NCBI RefSeq assembly: GCF_002217755.1
Contig: NZ_BCFL01000019.1
Location: 618,712 to 682,711 of the forward strand
From: Streptomyces hyaluromycini
Lineage (GTDB): Bacteria > Actinomycetota > Actinomycetes > Streptomycetales > Streptomycetaceae
Length of the DNA: 64,000 nucleotides
Direction: 5' to 3'
Position numbers and translations under genes: made by a program
Notes under the pieces: model-generated
What the model was told of the DNA's origin: nothing
The model's input: only the letters and a program-made list of their open reading frames with translations
The model's database searches: none
In this document: positions 7,532 through 16,176 of the stretch, in pieces
How positions within the stretch are numbered: position 1 is the stretch's first letter
Layout of the letters: the number at the start of each line of letters is the position of its first letter

Positions 7532-9130
7532 ATGACCTCCAGCGACATGAGCGCCCCGCAGGGGCGCGGGGAACTGCGCGACCAGCCACAACGCTCCGGC
7601 ACGGACAACACCACTCCGACCCCGACGGCGATCGAATCGTCGGCCTTCCCCGGTGCACCGCACCGCTGGCTGGCCCTGGCCATCGTCATGACCGCGGCTT
7701 TCATGGACCTCGTCGACGTGACGATCGTCAACATCGCCATCCCCTCCATCCAGCGGGACGCCGGCGCCTCCTTCGGCCAGATCCAGTGGATAACCGCCGG
7801 CTACGCCCTGGCCTTCGCCGCCGGCCTGATCACCGGCGGCCGCCTCGGCGATATTCACGGCCGTAAACGACTGTTCCTGATCGGTGTCGCGGGCTTCACC
7901 CTCGCCTCGGCCCTGTGCGGCTTCGCCGCCAACCCGGAGATGCTGGTCGCCTCCCGCATCCTGCAGGGCGGCATGGCCGCGATGATGGTCCCGCAGGTCC
8001 TGTCGATCGTGCACGCCACCTTCCCGGCACACGAACGCGGCAAGGTCTTCGGCATGTTCGGCGCGATCGTCGGCCTGGGCGCGGTCTCCGGCCCGCTGCT
8101 CGGCGCCCTCCTCGCCGAGTGGAACATCCTCGGCCTCGAATGGCGCCCGATCTTCCTGATCAACCTCCCGGTCGGCATCGCCGCCCTCCTCCTCGGTCGC
8201 CGTTACATCAGCGAATCCAAGGCCCCGCGCGCGCTGCGGCTGGACCTCGTCGGCGTCGCCCTGGTCACCCTCGGCCTGCTGATGCTGCTCTACCCGCTGA
8301 CCCGCGGCCGCGAGCTGGGCTGGCCGCTGTGGGGGTACGCGTCGATGGCCGGCGCGCTCGCCGTCCTCGCCGTCCTCGTCGCATACGAACGCCGCAAGGC
8401 CGCCCGCGACGGCTCCCCCCTCATCGAACCCTCCCTCTTCACGGTGAAGAGCTTCGCCGCCGGTATCGCCGTGCAGACCGTCTTCGGCGTGGCACTCGGC
8501 ATCTTCTTCCTGGTCTGGACGCTGTACATGCAGGTCGGCCTCGGCTGGACCCCGCTGCACGCCGGCCTGACCGGGGTGCCGTTCTCGATCTCCGTCTCCG
8601 TCGCGGCCGGCGTGTCCGTGCAGAAACTGGTCCCGCGCTTCGGCCGCAAGGTGCTCCAGGCCGGCGCCCTGCTGATGGGCCTCGGTGTCCTGCTCTACAT
8701 CTGGGAGTCGGACCGCTACGGCCTCGCCATCGCCTCCTGGCAGATGGCCCTGCCGCTGGTCGTGATGGGCGTCGGCATGGGCCTGATCGTCGCCCCGCTG
8801 ACGGACGCGGTGCTGTCGGAGGTCCCGCGCGAGCACGCCGGTTCCGCCTCCGGCCTGATCAACACCGTGCAGCAGATGGGCAACGCGCTGGGCCTCGGCC
8901 TGGTCTCGGTGGTCTTCTACGGCGTCGTCGACGACAGTCCGGCCGCTTCCGGGCTCGGCCCGGCCTTCGTGAACGGCTTCCAGCACGCCCTGCTCTGGGT
9001 GGCCGCGGTCATGGCCGTGATCTTCCTTCTGATGTCCGCCCTGCCCAAGCGCCCGGCGCAGCACCTGGAGGCGGGCGGTGCGCAGGCGCTGCTCCCCGCG
9101 CCGGAGGAGGAGCCCGAACTCGTCCACTGA
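7532..9130 (+). CDS. MFS drug/proton antiporter, DHA2 (EmrB/QacA) type
   Basis: A 532-residue 14-helix DHA2 exporter. The helix-1 motif DLVDVTIVNIAIPSI and motif A (GGRLGDIHGRKRLF) are clear, with long hydrophobic helices throughout and an acidic tail. Start ATG 7532 has no strong ribosome-binding site; ATG 7547 is an alternative. Unusually, residues about 6-20 (SAPQGRGELRDQPQ) are encoded by an inverted copy of a dispersed repeat (7550-7589), so the N-terminus is repeat-derived. If translation begins inside helix 1 instead, the first 50 residues would not exist. A divergent WYL regulator probably controls it. A 12-bp terminator hairpin follows. Confidence 0.88.
   Translation: MTSSDMSAPQGRGELRDQPQRSGTDNTTPTPTAIESSAFPGAPHRWLALAIVMTAAFMDLVDVTIVNIAIPSIQRDAGASFGQIQWITAGYALAFAAGLITGGRLGDIHGRKRLFLIGVAGFTLASALCGFAANPEMLVASRILQGGMAAMMVPQVLSIVHATFPAHERGKVFGMFGAIVGLGAVSGPLLGALLAEWNILGLEWRPIFLINLPVGIAALLLGRRYISESKAPRALRLDLVGVALVTLGLLMLLYPLTRGRELGWPLWGYASMAGALAVLAVLVAYERRKAARDGSPLIEPSLFTVKSFAAGIAVQTVFGVALGIFFLVWTLYMQVGLGWTPLHAGLTGVPFSISVSVAAGVSVQKLVPRFGRKVLQAGALLMGLGVLLYIWESDRYGLAIASWQMALPLVVMGVGMGLIVAPLTDAVLSEVPREHAGSASGLINTVQQMGNALGLGLVSVVFYGVVDDSPAASGLGPAFVNGFQHALLWVAAVMAVIFLLMSALPKRPAQHLEAGGAQALLPAPEEEPELVH
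7550..7589 (-). repeat. Dispersed palindromic repeat, family 1, copy B (inside MFS coding sequence)
   Basis: Inverted copy: AGCGCCCCGCAGGGGCGC followed by GGGGAACTGCGCGACCAGCC. Compared with copies A and D, the hairpin loop reads CAG where the others read TAA in this orientation. The in-frame stop normally present in the repeat is therefore absent and the exporter frame stays open through it. Confidence 0.8.
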
Positions 9131-9155
9131 CCACCACCGGCCATCACCGGTCAAG

Positions 9156-9183
9156 GGGCCCGGCGCCGGAAGGCGCCGGGCCC
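9156..9183 (+). terminator. Terminator hairpin after MFS gene
   Basis: A perfect 12-bp stem, GGGCCCGGCGCC (9156-9167) and GGCGCCGGGCCC (9172-9183), with a GGAA tetraloop, 26 bases after the stop codon. It separates the exporter from the fructose operon. Confidence 0.75.
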
Positions 9184-9266
9184 TTCCGCGTGGGTCCGCG
9201 CGGGCGCCTCGGAGGTGCCCTGAACAGGCCGAAAGCCCGATCATGTCCGTTTGCGGCCCGAACCTG

Positions 9267-9295
9267 TTTACTTTCCGGAAATCCCGGCGTAGCCT
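9267..9295 (+). promoter_or_regulatory. Candidate fru operon promoter
   Basis: -35-like TTTACT (9267-9272) and -10-like TAGCCT (9290-9295) with a 17-base spacer. A 10-base palindrome TTTCCGGAAA (9272-9281) sits in the spacer. Transcription would begin near 9302, just upstream of the four AGTCGGAC repeats. Confidence 0.5.
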
Positions 9296-9322
9296 CCTCG
9301 CGAAACCACAAGTTCGGGCATC

Positions 9323-9362
9323 AGTCGGACGCAGTCGGACATGAGTCGGACGCCAGTCGGAC
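9323..9362 (+). promoter_or_regulatory. Four helically phased AGTCGGAC direct repeats (candidate FruR operator)
   Basis: Exact copies of AGTCGGAC begin at 9323, 9333, 9344 and 9355, at 10, 11 and 11-base intervals. Each copy therefore faces the same side of the helix. They lie between the probable fru promoter and the fruR start codon. DeoR-family regulators often bind direct repeats cooperatively, so this is the best candidate for the FruR operator. Confidence 0.65.
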
Positions 9363-9388
9363 GTATCTTGGAGCGGAGGCACAGGGGC

Positions 9389-10150
9389 ATGTACGCACCG
9401 GAGCGGCAGCAGGAGATCCTCCGGCTCGCCCGTGACGGCGGCCGCGTGGACGTCGTGTCGCTGGCCGAGGAGTTCCAGGTCACGCAGGAGACGATCCGCC
9501 GCGACCTGAAGGCGCTCGACCGCGCCGGCCTCGTCCGCCGGGTGCACGGCGGTGCCATCCCGGCCGGACGCCTCGACTTCGAGCCGGACCTCGCCGAGCG
9601 CGAGTCCACCTCCGCCGACGAGAAGGACCGCATCGCCGAGGCCGCCGTCTCGGAACTGCCGACCGAGGGCACCCTGATCCTCGACGCCGGTTCCACGGTC
9701 GCCCGCCTCGCCGCGGCCATCCCGCTGGACGCGTCCCTCACCGTCGTCACGCACAGCCTCCCCATCGCGGCCCGCCTCGCCGACCACCCGGGCATCCAGC
9801 TCCACCTGGTCGGCGGGCGCGTACGGCACAACACGCGTGCCGCCGTGGACGCCTGGGCGCTGCGTGCGTACAGCGAGATCCGCGCCGACGTCCTCTTCGT
9901 CGCCGCCAACGGCTTCTCCGCCGACCAGGGCCTGACCACCCCCGACCTCGCCGAGGCCGCGGTCAAGCGGGCGGCCGTCGCCGCGGCCCGCCGGGTGGTC
10001 CTGCTCGCCGACTCCGGCAAGCACGGCCAGGAGCACTTCGCCCGCTTCGGCGACATGGGCGACGTGGACCTGCTGATCACCGACAGCGGGCTGAGCCCCG
10101 AGGACGCCGCCGCCATCGAGCGCGGCGGCACGGAAGTAGTACGAGCATGA
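9389..10150 (+). CDS. fruR: DeoR-family repressor of the fructose operon
   Basis: A 253-residue DeoR-type regulator. The N-terminal helix-turn-helix (residues about 5-55) carries the family signature VDVVSLAEEFQVTQETIRRDLKAL in two parts, and the C-terminal domain binds a sugar phosphate (IPAGRLDFEPDL, LDAGSTVARLA, HLVGGRVRHNTRAAV). Start ATG 9389 has GGAGG nine bases upstream; an ATG at 9341 lies inside the repeat array and is unlikely. Its stop overlaps fruK by four bases (ATGA), so the two are translationally coupled. It probably represses fruRKA until fructose-1-phosphate binds (family inference). Confidence 0.92.
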   Translation: MYAPERQQEILRLARDGGRVDVVSLAEEFQVTQETIRRDLKALDRAGLVRRVHGGAIPAGRLDFEPDLAERESTSADEKDRIAEAAVSELPTEGTLILDAGSTVARLAAAIPLDASLTVVTHSLPIAARLADHPGIQLHLVGGRVRHNTRAAVDAWALRAYSEIRADVLFVAANGFSADQGLTTPDLAEAAVKRAAVAAARRVVLLADSGKHGQEHFARFGDMGDVDLLITDSGLSPEDAAAIERGGTEVVRA

Positions 10151-11127
10151 GCGCCACGAGCACCACGATCGGTACGGGCATGATCCTCACCGTCACCCCC
10201 AACCCCTCCCTCGACCGGACCTACGAGGTCCCCGCCCTGGAGCGCGGCGAGGTCATCCGCGCCTCCGGCGAGCGCATGGACCCCGGCGGCAAGGGCGTGA
10301 ACGTCTCCCGCGCGGTCGCCGCCGCCGGCCGCCGCACCGTCGCCGTCCTGCCCCTGGGCGGAGCACCGGGCGCACTCGTCGCCGACCTGCTCGACGCCCA
10401 GGGCATCGAGGTCGCGCCGGTCCCGGTAGCCGGAGCCACCCGCTCCAACATCGCGCTCGCGGAGTCCGACGGAGTGCTCACCAAGATCAACGCGCCCGGT
10501 CCGGAACTCTCGGCCGAGGAGCAGGAACTGCTTCTGGAGACCGTGCGCGAGCAGTCGCGCGACGCCGACTGGATCGCCTGCTGCGGCAGCCTGCCGCGCG
10601 GACTCGCACCCTCCTGGTACGCCGAGGTCGTCGCCCGGGCGCACGCCGGCGGCGCGCGCATCGCGCTGGACACCTCGGGGCGCGCGCTGCTCGAAGCGCT
10701 GCGCGAGCAGCCCGACGTGGTGAAGCCGAACGCCGAGGAGCTCGCGGAAGCCGTCGGGCGCCCCCTGGCGACCGTGGGCGACGCGCTCAAGGCGGCCGAA
10801 GAGCTGCGCGGCATGGGCGCACGTGCCGTCCTCGCCAGCCTGGGCGCCGACGGCCAGCTGCTCGTGGAGGACGCGGGCGCCTGGTTCGCGAGCGCCCGCG
10901 TGGACACCGTCCGCAGCAACGTCGGTGCCGGCGACTCCTCCCTCGCCGGTTTCCTCATCGCCGGCGGCAGCGGCCCGAAGGCCCTCGCCTCCGCGGTCGC
11001 CCACGGCGCCGCCGCCGTCCAGCTGCCCGGCAGCGTGATGCCCACCCCGGCCGACCTGGACCCGGCGGCGGTCACCGTCACCGACCGCGTCCCCGTCGAC
11101 CGCGAACTGACGGAGCCGGTGTCATGA
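10147..11127 (+). CDS. fruK: 1-phosphofructokinase
   Basis: A 326-residue PfkB-family sugar kinase converting fructose-1-phosphate to fructose-1,6-bisphosphate with ATP. The N-terminus MILTVTPNPSLDRTYEV, the DPGGKGVNVSRAVA glycine motif (about residues 45-57) and the C-terminal signature NVGAGDSSLAGFL with the catalytic Asp of GAGD identify it. ATG 10147 overlaps the fruR stop and is coupled to it. An internal ATG at 10180 matches the usual family N-terminus and is an alternative start. It supplies the second step after PTS uptake by FruA. Confidence 0.96.
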   Translation: MSATSTTIGTGMILTVTPNPSLDRTYEVPALERGEVIRASGERMDPGGKGVNVSRAVAAAGRRTVAVLPLGGAPGALVADLLDAQGIEVAPVPVAGATRSNIALAESDGVLTKINAPGPELSAEEQELLLETVREQSRDADWIACCGSLPRGLAPSWYAEVVARAHAGGARIALDTSGRALLEALREQPDVVKPNAEELAEAVGRPLATVGDALKAAEELRGMGARAVLASLGADGQLLVEDAGAWFASARVDTVRSNVGAGDSSLAGFLIAGGSGPKALASAVAHGAAAVQLPGSVMPTPADLDPAAVTVTDRVPVDRELTEPVS

Positions 11128-11374
11128 ACGCTCGTACGACCGCTCACCAGGCCGCGCTTCTCCCCGGCGCCGGCCGCCGACAACCGGCCCAGGAGCGGCG
11201 AGGCGTCTCGTTACTCGCCGCACCGACGGCCCGTCGGGGCACTCTGAGCCGCCCCGCCGTGCCCGGGAGGCGGGGCTTCCCCGGTCCCGCCTCCCACCCC
11301 GCACCCCACGGCACCCCCGTCCCCACCCCCGCCCACCCCACACTCCGGGCGATACGCGTGCATAGGAGCCCGCG

Positions 11375-13456
11375 ATGAGCGACATGATCACCGCGGACCT
11401 GGTCGATCTCGACCTGTCCGCCGATACCAAAGAAGCGGCGGCGCGCGCCCTCGCCGAGCGCATGGTGGCCCTGGGCCGGGTGACCGACCTGGAGGGCTTC
11501 CTCGCCGACGTGGCCGCCCGCGAAGCCCAGATGCCGACCGGCCTCGACGGCGGCATCGGCATCCCGCACTGCCGCAGCGCCCACGTCACCGAGCCGACGC
11601 TCGCCTTCGGGCGCAGCGCCGCCGGCATCGACTTCGGCGCCGCCGACGGCCCGGCCGACCTGATCTTCCTGATCGCGGCCCCGGCCGGCGCCGACGACGC
11701 CCACCTCACGATCCTCTCCTCGCTGGCCCGCCAGCTGATGAACAGCGAGTTCACGGACGCGCTGCGGTCGGCGGGCGACGCGGCGACCGCGGCGGCCCTG
11801 ATCCGCGGCGACGAGACGCCCGCGAAGGGTGCGCAGGCTGCTGCGGCCACCCCTGCGGGTGCCGCCCAGAACACCGCTGCGGCGCCGGCGGCGGCCTCCG
11901 CCGGCACCGCGGCGGCCAACACGAGCACGGACTCGGGTCCGGACGCGGGCGAGCGTCCCTTCCGTATCGTCGCCGTCACCTCCTGCCCCACCGGCATCGC
12001 CCACACCTACATGGCGGCGGAGTCCCTGGAGAACGCGGGCCGCGAGGCGGGCGTCGAGCTCGTCGTCGAGACGCAGGGCTCGGCCGGTTTCACCCGGCTC
12101 GACCCCGACGTCATCGCGGCGGCGGACGGCGTGATCTTCGCGCACGACGTCCCCGTGCGCGACAAGGACCGCTTCGCCGGCAAGCCGACCGTCGACGTCG
12201 GCGTGAAGGCGGGCATCAACCGCCCCGCCGAGCTGATCGGCGACGTCCGCGCCAAGGCGGCCCGCGGCGAGGTCACGTCCGGCTCCGCGCCGTCCACACC
12301 GGTCGAACGGGCCGGGGAGGCGGGCGAGGGCTACGGCACCAAGCTGCGCAAGTGGCTGATGTCCGGCGTGAGCTACATGGTCCCGTTCGTCGCGGCCGGC
12401 GGTCTGCTGATCGCCCTCGGCTTCGCGATCGGCGGCTACCAGGTCAACAAGGCGCCGTCGGTCATGGACCACTTCGTGTGGACCCAGGGCGACAGCTGGG
12501 CCGCGCTGCTCTTCCAGATCGGTGTCGTCTCCTTCGGCTTCCTGGTCCCGGTCCTGGCCGGCTACATCGCCTACGGCATGGCGGACCGGCCGGGTCTGGT
12601 CCCCGGTTTCGTCGGCGGCATGATCGCCTCCACCATCGGCGCCGGCTTCCTCGGCGGCCTGGTCGCCGGTCTGATCGCCGGTGGCGTGGTGATGTCGATC
12701 CAGAAGGTGAAGATCCCCGCGGCGGTTCGCGGGATCATGCCGGTGGTGGTGATCCCGCTGATCTCCTCGGCGATCGTCGGGTTCCTGATGTTCGTCGTCA
12801 TCGGCAAGCCCATCGCCTCCGCCCAGAAGGGCCTGACCGACTGGCTGAACGGCCTCTCCGGCTCCAACGCCATCCTGCTCGGCGCCCTGCTCGGCCTGAT
12901 GATGTGCTTCGACCTCGGCGGCCCCGTCAACAAGGTCGCGTACACCTTCGCCACCGCCGGTATCGCGGTCTCCAACCCCAGTGACTCCGCGATGAAGATC
13001 ATGGCGGCGGTCATGGCGGCCGGCATGGTCCCGCCGCTGGCGATGGCCCTGGCCACCACCGTGCGCGGCAAGCTCTTCACCGAGACCGAGCGCGAGAACG
13101 GCAAGGCCGCCTGGGTGCTGGGAGCCTCCTTCATCTCCGAGGGCGCGATCCCGTTCGCGGCCGCCGACCCGCTGCGCGTCATCCCGTCCTCGATGGTCGG
13201 CGGCGCCGTCACCGGTGCCCTGTCGATGGCCTTCGGCGCCACCCTGCGCGCCCCGCACGGCGGCATCTTCGTGGTCCCGCTGATCGGCAGCCCGTTCCTC
13301 TACCTGATCGCCATCGCCGTCGGTGTCTGTGTCAGCACGGCCCTGGTCGTCATCCTGAAGGGTCTGCGCAAGCCGGCCCAGCAGACCCCCGCGGGCGGTT
13401 CCGCCGCCGGAGCGGCCGCCACCTCCAAGGAGGCCAAGCAGCCGGTCGCGGCCTGA
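11375..13456 (+). CDS. fruA: Fructose-specific PTS transporter, EIIA-EIIB-EIIC fusion
   Basis: A 693-residue three-domain permease that imports and phosphorylates fructose to fructose-1-phosphate. Domain order is EIIA (residues 1-145, phospho-histidine His65 in GGIGIPHCRS), an Ala-rich linker (about 150-190), EIIB (195-290, phospho-cysteine Cys204 in VTSCPTGIAHTYMAAE), then the EIIC membrane domain (about 325-670) with FDLGGPVNK and EGAIPFAAADP motifs. Start ATG 11375 follows TAGGAG. A 247-base gap separates it from fruK, unusually wide for this operon; a short open frame in the gap is probably not a gene. A strong hairpin follows. Confidence 0.97.
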   Translation: MSDMITADLVDLDLSADTKEAAARALAERMVALGRVTDLEGFLADVAAREAQMPTGLDGGIGIPHCRSAHVTEPTLAFGRSAAGIDFGAADGPADLIFLIAAPAGADDAHLTILSSLARQLMNSEFTDALRSAGDAATAAALIRGDETPAKGAQAAAATPAGAAQNTAAAPAAASAGTAAANTSTDSGPDAGERPFRIVAVTSCPTGIAHTYMAAESLENAGREAGVELVVETQGSAGFTRLDPDVIAAADGVIFAHDVPVRDKDRFAGKPTVDVGVKAGINRPAELIGDVRAKAARGEVTSGSAPSTPVERAGEAGEGYGTKLRKWLMSGVSYMVPFVAAGGLLIALGFAIGGYQVNKAPSVMDHFVWTQGDSWAALLFQIGVVSFGFLVPVLAGYIAYGMADRPGLVPGFVGGMIASTIGAGFLGGLVAGLIAGGVVMSIQKVKIPAAVRGIMPVVVIPLISSAIVGFLMFVVIGKPIASAQKGLTDWLNGLSGSNAILLGALLGLMMCFDLGGPVNKVAYTFATAGIAVSNPSDSAMKIMAAVMAAGMVPPLAMALATTVRGKLFTETERENGKAAWVLGASFISEGAIPFAAADPLRVIPSSMVGGAVTGALSMAFGATLRAPHGGIFVVPLIGSPFLYLIAIAVGVCVSTALVVILKGLRKPAQQTPAGGSAAGAAATSKEAKQPVAA

Positions 13457-13520
13457 GCGCCCGCGCCCCTCTTGTCCCTTTGATTCGCTGTGAGTTGTTC
13501 ACGGCACCTGCGAGATACGT

Positions 13521-13550
13521 CACGGTCCGGGACCAAAGTCCCGGACCGTG
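13521..13550 (+). terminator. Perfect 13-bp terminator hairpin after fruA
   Basis: CACGGTCCGGGAC (13521-13533), loop CAAA, then GTCCCGGACCGTG (13538-13550). No T-run follows. It lies 16 bases before the ATG of the next small gene, so it would also sit in that gene's leader if the two are co-transcribed. Confidence 0.8.
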
Positions 13551-13566
13551 GTGTGTACTGGGGCGT

Positions 13567-13845
13567 ATGCCCGCGCACGTCTCGACCCTCCAGCTGATCG
13601 GCATGACCGCGCTCACCCTGGCGACCGTCGCCTGGGCGGTCGTCGTGACGCGCCTGCTGCGCCGCAACCGCCGCGAGGCCCTCGCCTGGCACGCCGCGCG
13701 CGCCCTCCCCGCCTTCCCGCACCAGCCCAAGGCCGCCCCGCCCCGCGAGAGCGTCGAACTGACCCCCGCCGAGCAGGACGCCTTCGCCGGTCTGGTCCGC
13801 AGGCTCGGCGGCCGCTCAGGCCGCTCGGGTCGCCCAGGCCGCTGA
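13567..13845 (+). CDS. Small single-pass membrane protein, unknown function
   Basis: A 92-residue protein beginning at ATG 13567. It has one strong N-terminal transmembrane helix (residues about 9-30, LIGMTALTLATVAWAVVV), an Arg-rich cytoplasmic flank (RLLRRNRREA) and a Gly/Arg/Ser-rich tail. The open frame runs upstream to 13480 but that part is terminator DNA. I do not recognise a family. It lies between the fruA terminator and a convergent gene of unknown function. Confidence 0.6.
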   Translation: MPAHVSTLQLIGMTALTLATVAWAVVVTRLLRRNRREALAWHAARALPAFPHQPKAAPPRESVELTPAEQDAFAGLVRRLGGRSGRSGRPGR

Positions 13846-13869
13846 GCCCCCGCGACACCGCGGGCCCTG

Positions 13870-14616
13870 CTAGCCCTGCCGCGTCGCCCGCCGCTCCATC
13901 GCGTCCCTGGCCGCGTTCTCCGACGGGTACACCTCGCACATGTGCCGGCCGTCCGGCGTCGCCGTGTGCTCGACCTCCCACAGGGACAGCTCCCGGCCGT
14001 CCCGCAGCAGGAACGCGTGCTCGTAGAGCGAGAAACCCGGACCCGACCCGCCCACCCGCCCCGGCCGCCCGAACGCCTGGGTGATCTGGTGCGCGAACGC
14101 CGCCGTCAGCACCCGGGCCGTCTCCGCGTCCGGCCGGTCGGGGTTCTCCGCACGGCGCAGCAGCCGGCGCGCGTGGTCCGCCGAGTCGTCCGGCACGTAC
14201 ACGTGCCGGGGCTCCGGGACCGGCGCCAGCGTCACCAGCACCGGCAGCTCGAAGTCCGGAGTCTCCGGCGGTAACGGCAGTCGCGCGGTCGCGGCCCGCA
14301 GCTCCTCCTCGTCGACGTACACCTCGTGCTGCGGGTCGCCGCCCGGCACGGTGTTGTGCACGAGCTCCCACAGTGTGACCGCCGAGCCGTCGGCCAGCAG
14401 CCAGGTGTGCCGGTACGTCTCCCGGTGCAGCCCCGCGCTGTGGTGCGCGGAGTGCAGCGAACTGTCGTGCGCCAGCGCGCAGTCCAGCTGCCTTATGGCC
14501 TCGTCGGGCAGCTCGAAGGAGTTCAGGGCACGGCCGAGGAGCCGCGCGAGGTGCTCCTCCGGAGACTCGGGCGACTCGGCTGGTTCGTACGCTGCCGTCT
14601 CGTACGGAACGCTCAA
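13870..14616 (-). CDS. Conserved hypothetical protein, 248 aa
   Basis: An acidic soluble protein with no motif I can assign. Two internally similar stretches can be seen: RHTWLLADGSAVTLWELVHN (about residues 69-88) and EHAFLLRDGRELSLWEVEHT (about 202-221), suggesting a duplicated fold. The start is TTG 14616, chosen because GGGAGA lies five bases upstream and no in-frame ATG or GTG is better placed. It has no signal peptide or membrane helix. It lies downstream of and on the same strand as the L,D-transpeptidase, with about 157 bases between. The function is not inferred. Confidence 0.75.
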   Translation of the reverse strand: MSVPYETAAYEPAESPESPEEHLARLLGRALNSFELPDEAIRQLDCALAHDSSLHSAHHSAGLHRETYRHTWLLADGSAVTLWELVHNTVPGGDPQHEVYVDEEELRAATARLPLPPETPDFELPVLVTLAPVPEPRHVYVPDDSADHARRLLRRAENPDRPDAETARVLTAAFAHQITQAFGRPGRVGGSGPGFSLYEHAFLLRDGRELSLWEVEHTATPDGRHMCEVYPSENAARDAMERRATRQG

Positions 14617-14773
14617 GGTTTCTCCCGGCGTTGCTGCATGTCACCTTGTGGGTGCATACCGTAGCCCCTCGGTCGGACATCATGTCCGGGAACCGAGAAA
14701 ACGTACGCCGGGAAAACTCGCGGGCCGCGCGAAAAGTTCCCGCGCGGCCCGACGATCCGTCAAAACGTGCCGG

Positions 14774-16000
14774 TCAGACGGAGCTTCCGGCGGTCCAGTC
14801 GCTCCACGACAGGTTCCATCCGTTGAGCCCGTTGTCCGGCTGCACGGTCTTGTCGGGGGAGTTCTTCACGATCACGACGTCCCCGACGAGCGAGTTGTCG
14901 TAGAACCACTTGGCCGTCGTGTCGCCCTGCGCGCCCTGCACGTCCGCGAGCCCCACGCAGCCGTGGCTGGTGCCCTCGCTCCCGAACGGCGGGTTGCCCT
15001 TGTTGTACCAGTAGTTGCCGTGGATGAACGTCCCCGACGTCGTCAGCCGCATCGCGTGCGGCACGTCCGGGATGTCGTACTCCCCGCCCAGGCCGACCGT
15101 CTGGCTGTTCATCCGGGTCTGGACGAACTTCTCGGAGATCACCATCTGCCCGTTGTACGTCGTGTGCTCCGGGCTGCCCGTGGACACCGGCACCGTCTTG
15201 AGGACCTTGCCGTCCCGCACCACGGTCATGGTCTGCGTGTTGGCGTCCACCGTGGAGACCTGCGAACGTCCCACGGTGAAGGTCACCGTCTTCTTCTGCA
15301 CCCCGTAGACGCCGTTCGCGCCCTCGACCCCGTCCAGGTCGATCTTCATCGTGACCTCGGAGCCGGCCTTCCAGTAGTCCTGCGGCCGGAAGTCCAGCCG
15401 CTGCGCCCCGAACCAGTGCCCCACCACCTGCTGGCCGCTGCTGGACGTGACCGTGATGTGCGACTGCACGGCCTTCTTGTCGGTGATGACCTTGTCGAAG
15501 TTGAACGACACCGGCATCCCCACACCGACCGTCGTCCCGTTGTCCGGCGTGTACGTGCCGATGTAGCTGTTCGCCGAGTTGACGGTGGTGAAGATGGAGT
15601 TGGCCGCCGCCGTGAGCCCCTTGGAGTCCTTCGCGGTCGCCGATATCTCGTACTTCGTGCCGCGCTCCAGCTGCTCCTTCGGCTTCCAGACACTGCCGTC
15701 CGCCGAGAGGGTGCCGTCCACGGCCTGCCCCGACCCCGACACGGTCATCTTGACGTCGGTCAGCTTCCCGCCGCTGACCTGGACGCCGGTGGTGTTGATG
15801 GACGCGCCGGTCGAACCGTCCTTCGCCGAGATCGCGATCTTCGCCGTGGACGTCCTGGCGGCGCTGTCCTGCTGCCCGCCCTTGCTGTCGTCGCTCTTGG
15901 CGCTGGCGTTGCCGCCGCAGGCGGTGAGGGTGAGGGCGCCGACCAACAGGGCGGCACAGGCCCCCAGTGCGCGCCGCGCTGCAATGTCCGGCGATGTCAC
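14774..16000 (-). CDS. L,D-transpeptidase lipoprotein (YkuD domain)
   Basis: A 408-residue cell-wall enzyme forming 3-3 cross-links in peptidoglycan. Start GTG 16000 has GGAG six bases upstream and begins a lipoprotein signal ending in the lipobox LTLTACGG (Cys about 27). Two Ig-like domains follow (about residues 55-250), then the YkuD catalytic domain with the H-x(n)-SHGC motif (HGNYWYN...GTSHGCVGL, nucleophile Cys about 348). This resembles the mycobacterial LdtMt2 architecture. The protein should be anchored outside the membrane. The open frame continues upstream, but the lipoprotein start is clear. Confidence 0.93.
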   Translation of the reverse strand: MTSPDIAARRALGACAALLVGALTLTACGGNASAKSDDSKGGQQDSAARTSTAKIAISAKDGSTGASINTTGVQVSGGKLTDVKMTVSGSGQAVDGTLSADGSVWKPKEQLERGTKYEISATAKDSKGLTAAANSIFTTVNSANSYIGTYTPDNGTTVGVGMPVSFNFDKVITDKKAVQSHITVTSSSGQQVVGHWFGAQRLDFRPQDYWKAGSEVTMKIDLDGVEGANGVYGVQKKTVTFTVGRSQVSTVDANTQTMTVVRDGKVLKTVPVSTGSPEHTTYNGQMVISEKFVQTRMNSQTVGLGGEYDIPDVPHAMRLTTSGTFIHGNYWYNKGNPPFGSEGTSHGCVGLADVQGAQGDTTAKWFYDNSLVGDVVIVKNSPDKTVQPDNGLNGWNLSWSDWTAGSSV

Positions 16001-16176
16001 GGGCTGCTCCAGGTTCTTGTGATGTGCGTGATCCGTTCCAGTGCGTGGAGAAAGAGGCCGGAGGCCCCCGCCGGGGTTCCCTCCGGCGCCCGCGAACGCC
16101 ATCACGTGACAGAACCAGGACAATCGACAGGAACGCGCAAGGTTCCGACCGGCCGCGGAGAGCCCCCCCGCCGTCG

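Noticed and set aside
11124..11378. 84-codon frame between fruK and fruA as a gene
   Set aside because: Pro/Arg-rich with no recognisable family, and it overlaps the fruA start; kept only as a finding about the gap.
13480..13566. Upstream extension of the small membrane protein at 13567
   Set aside because: Those codons run through the fruA terminator hairpin and have no ribosome-binding site.
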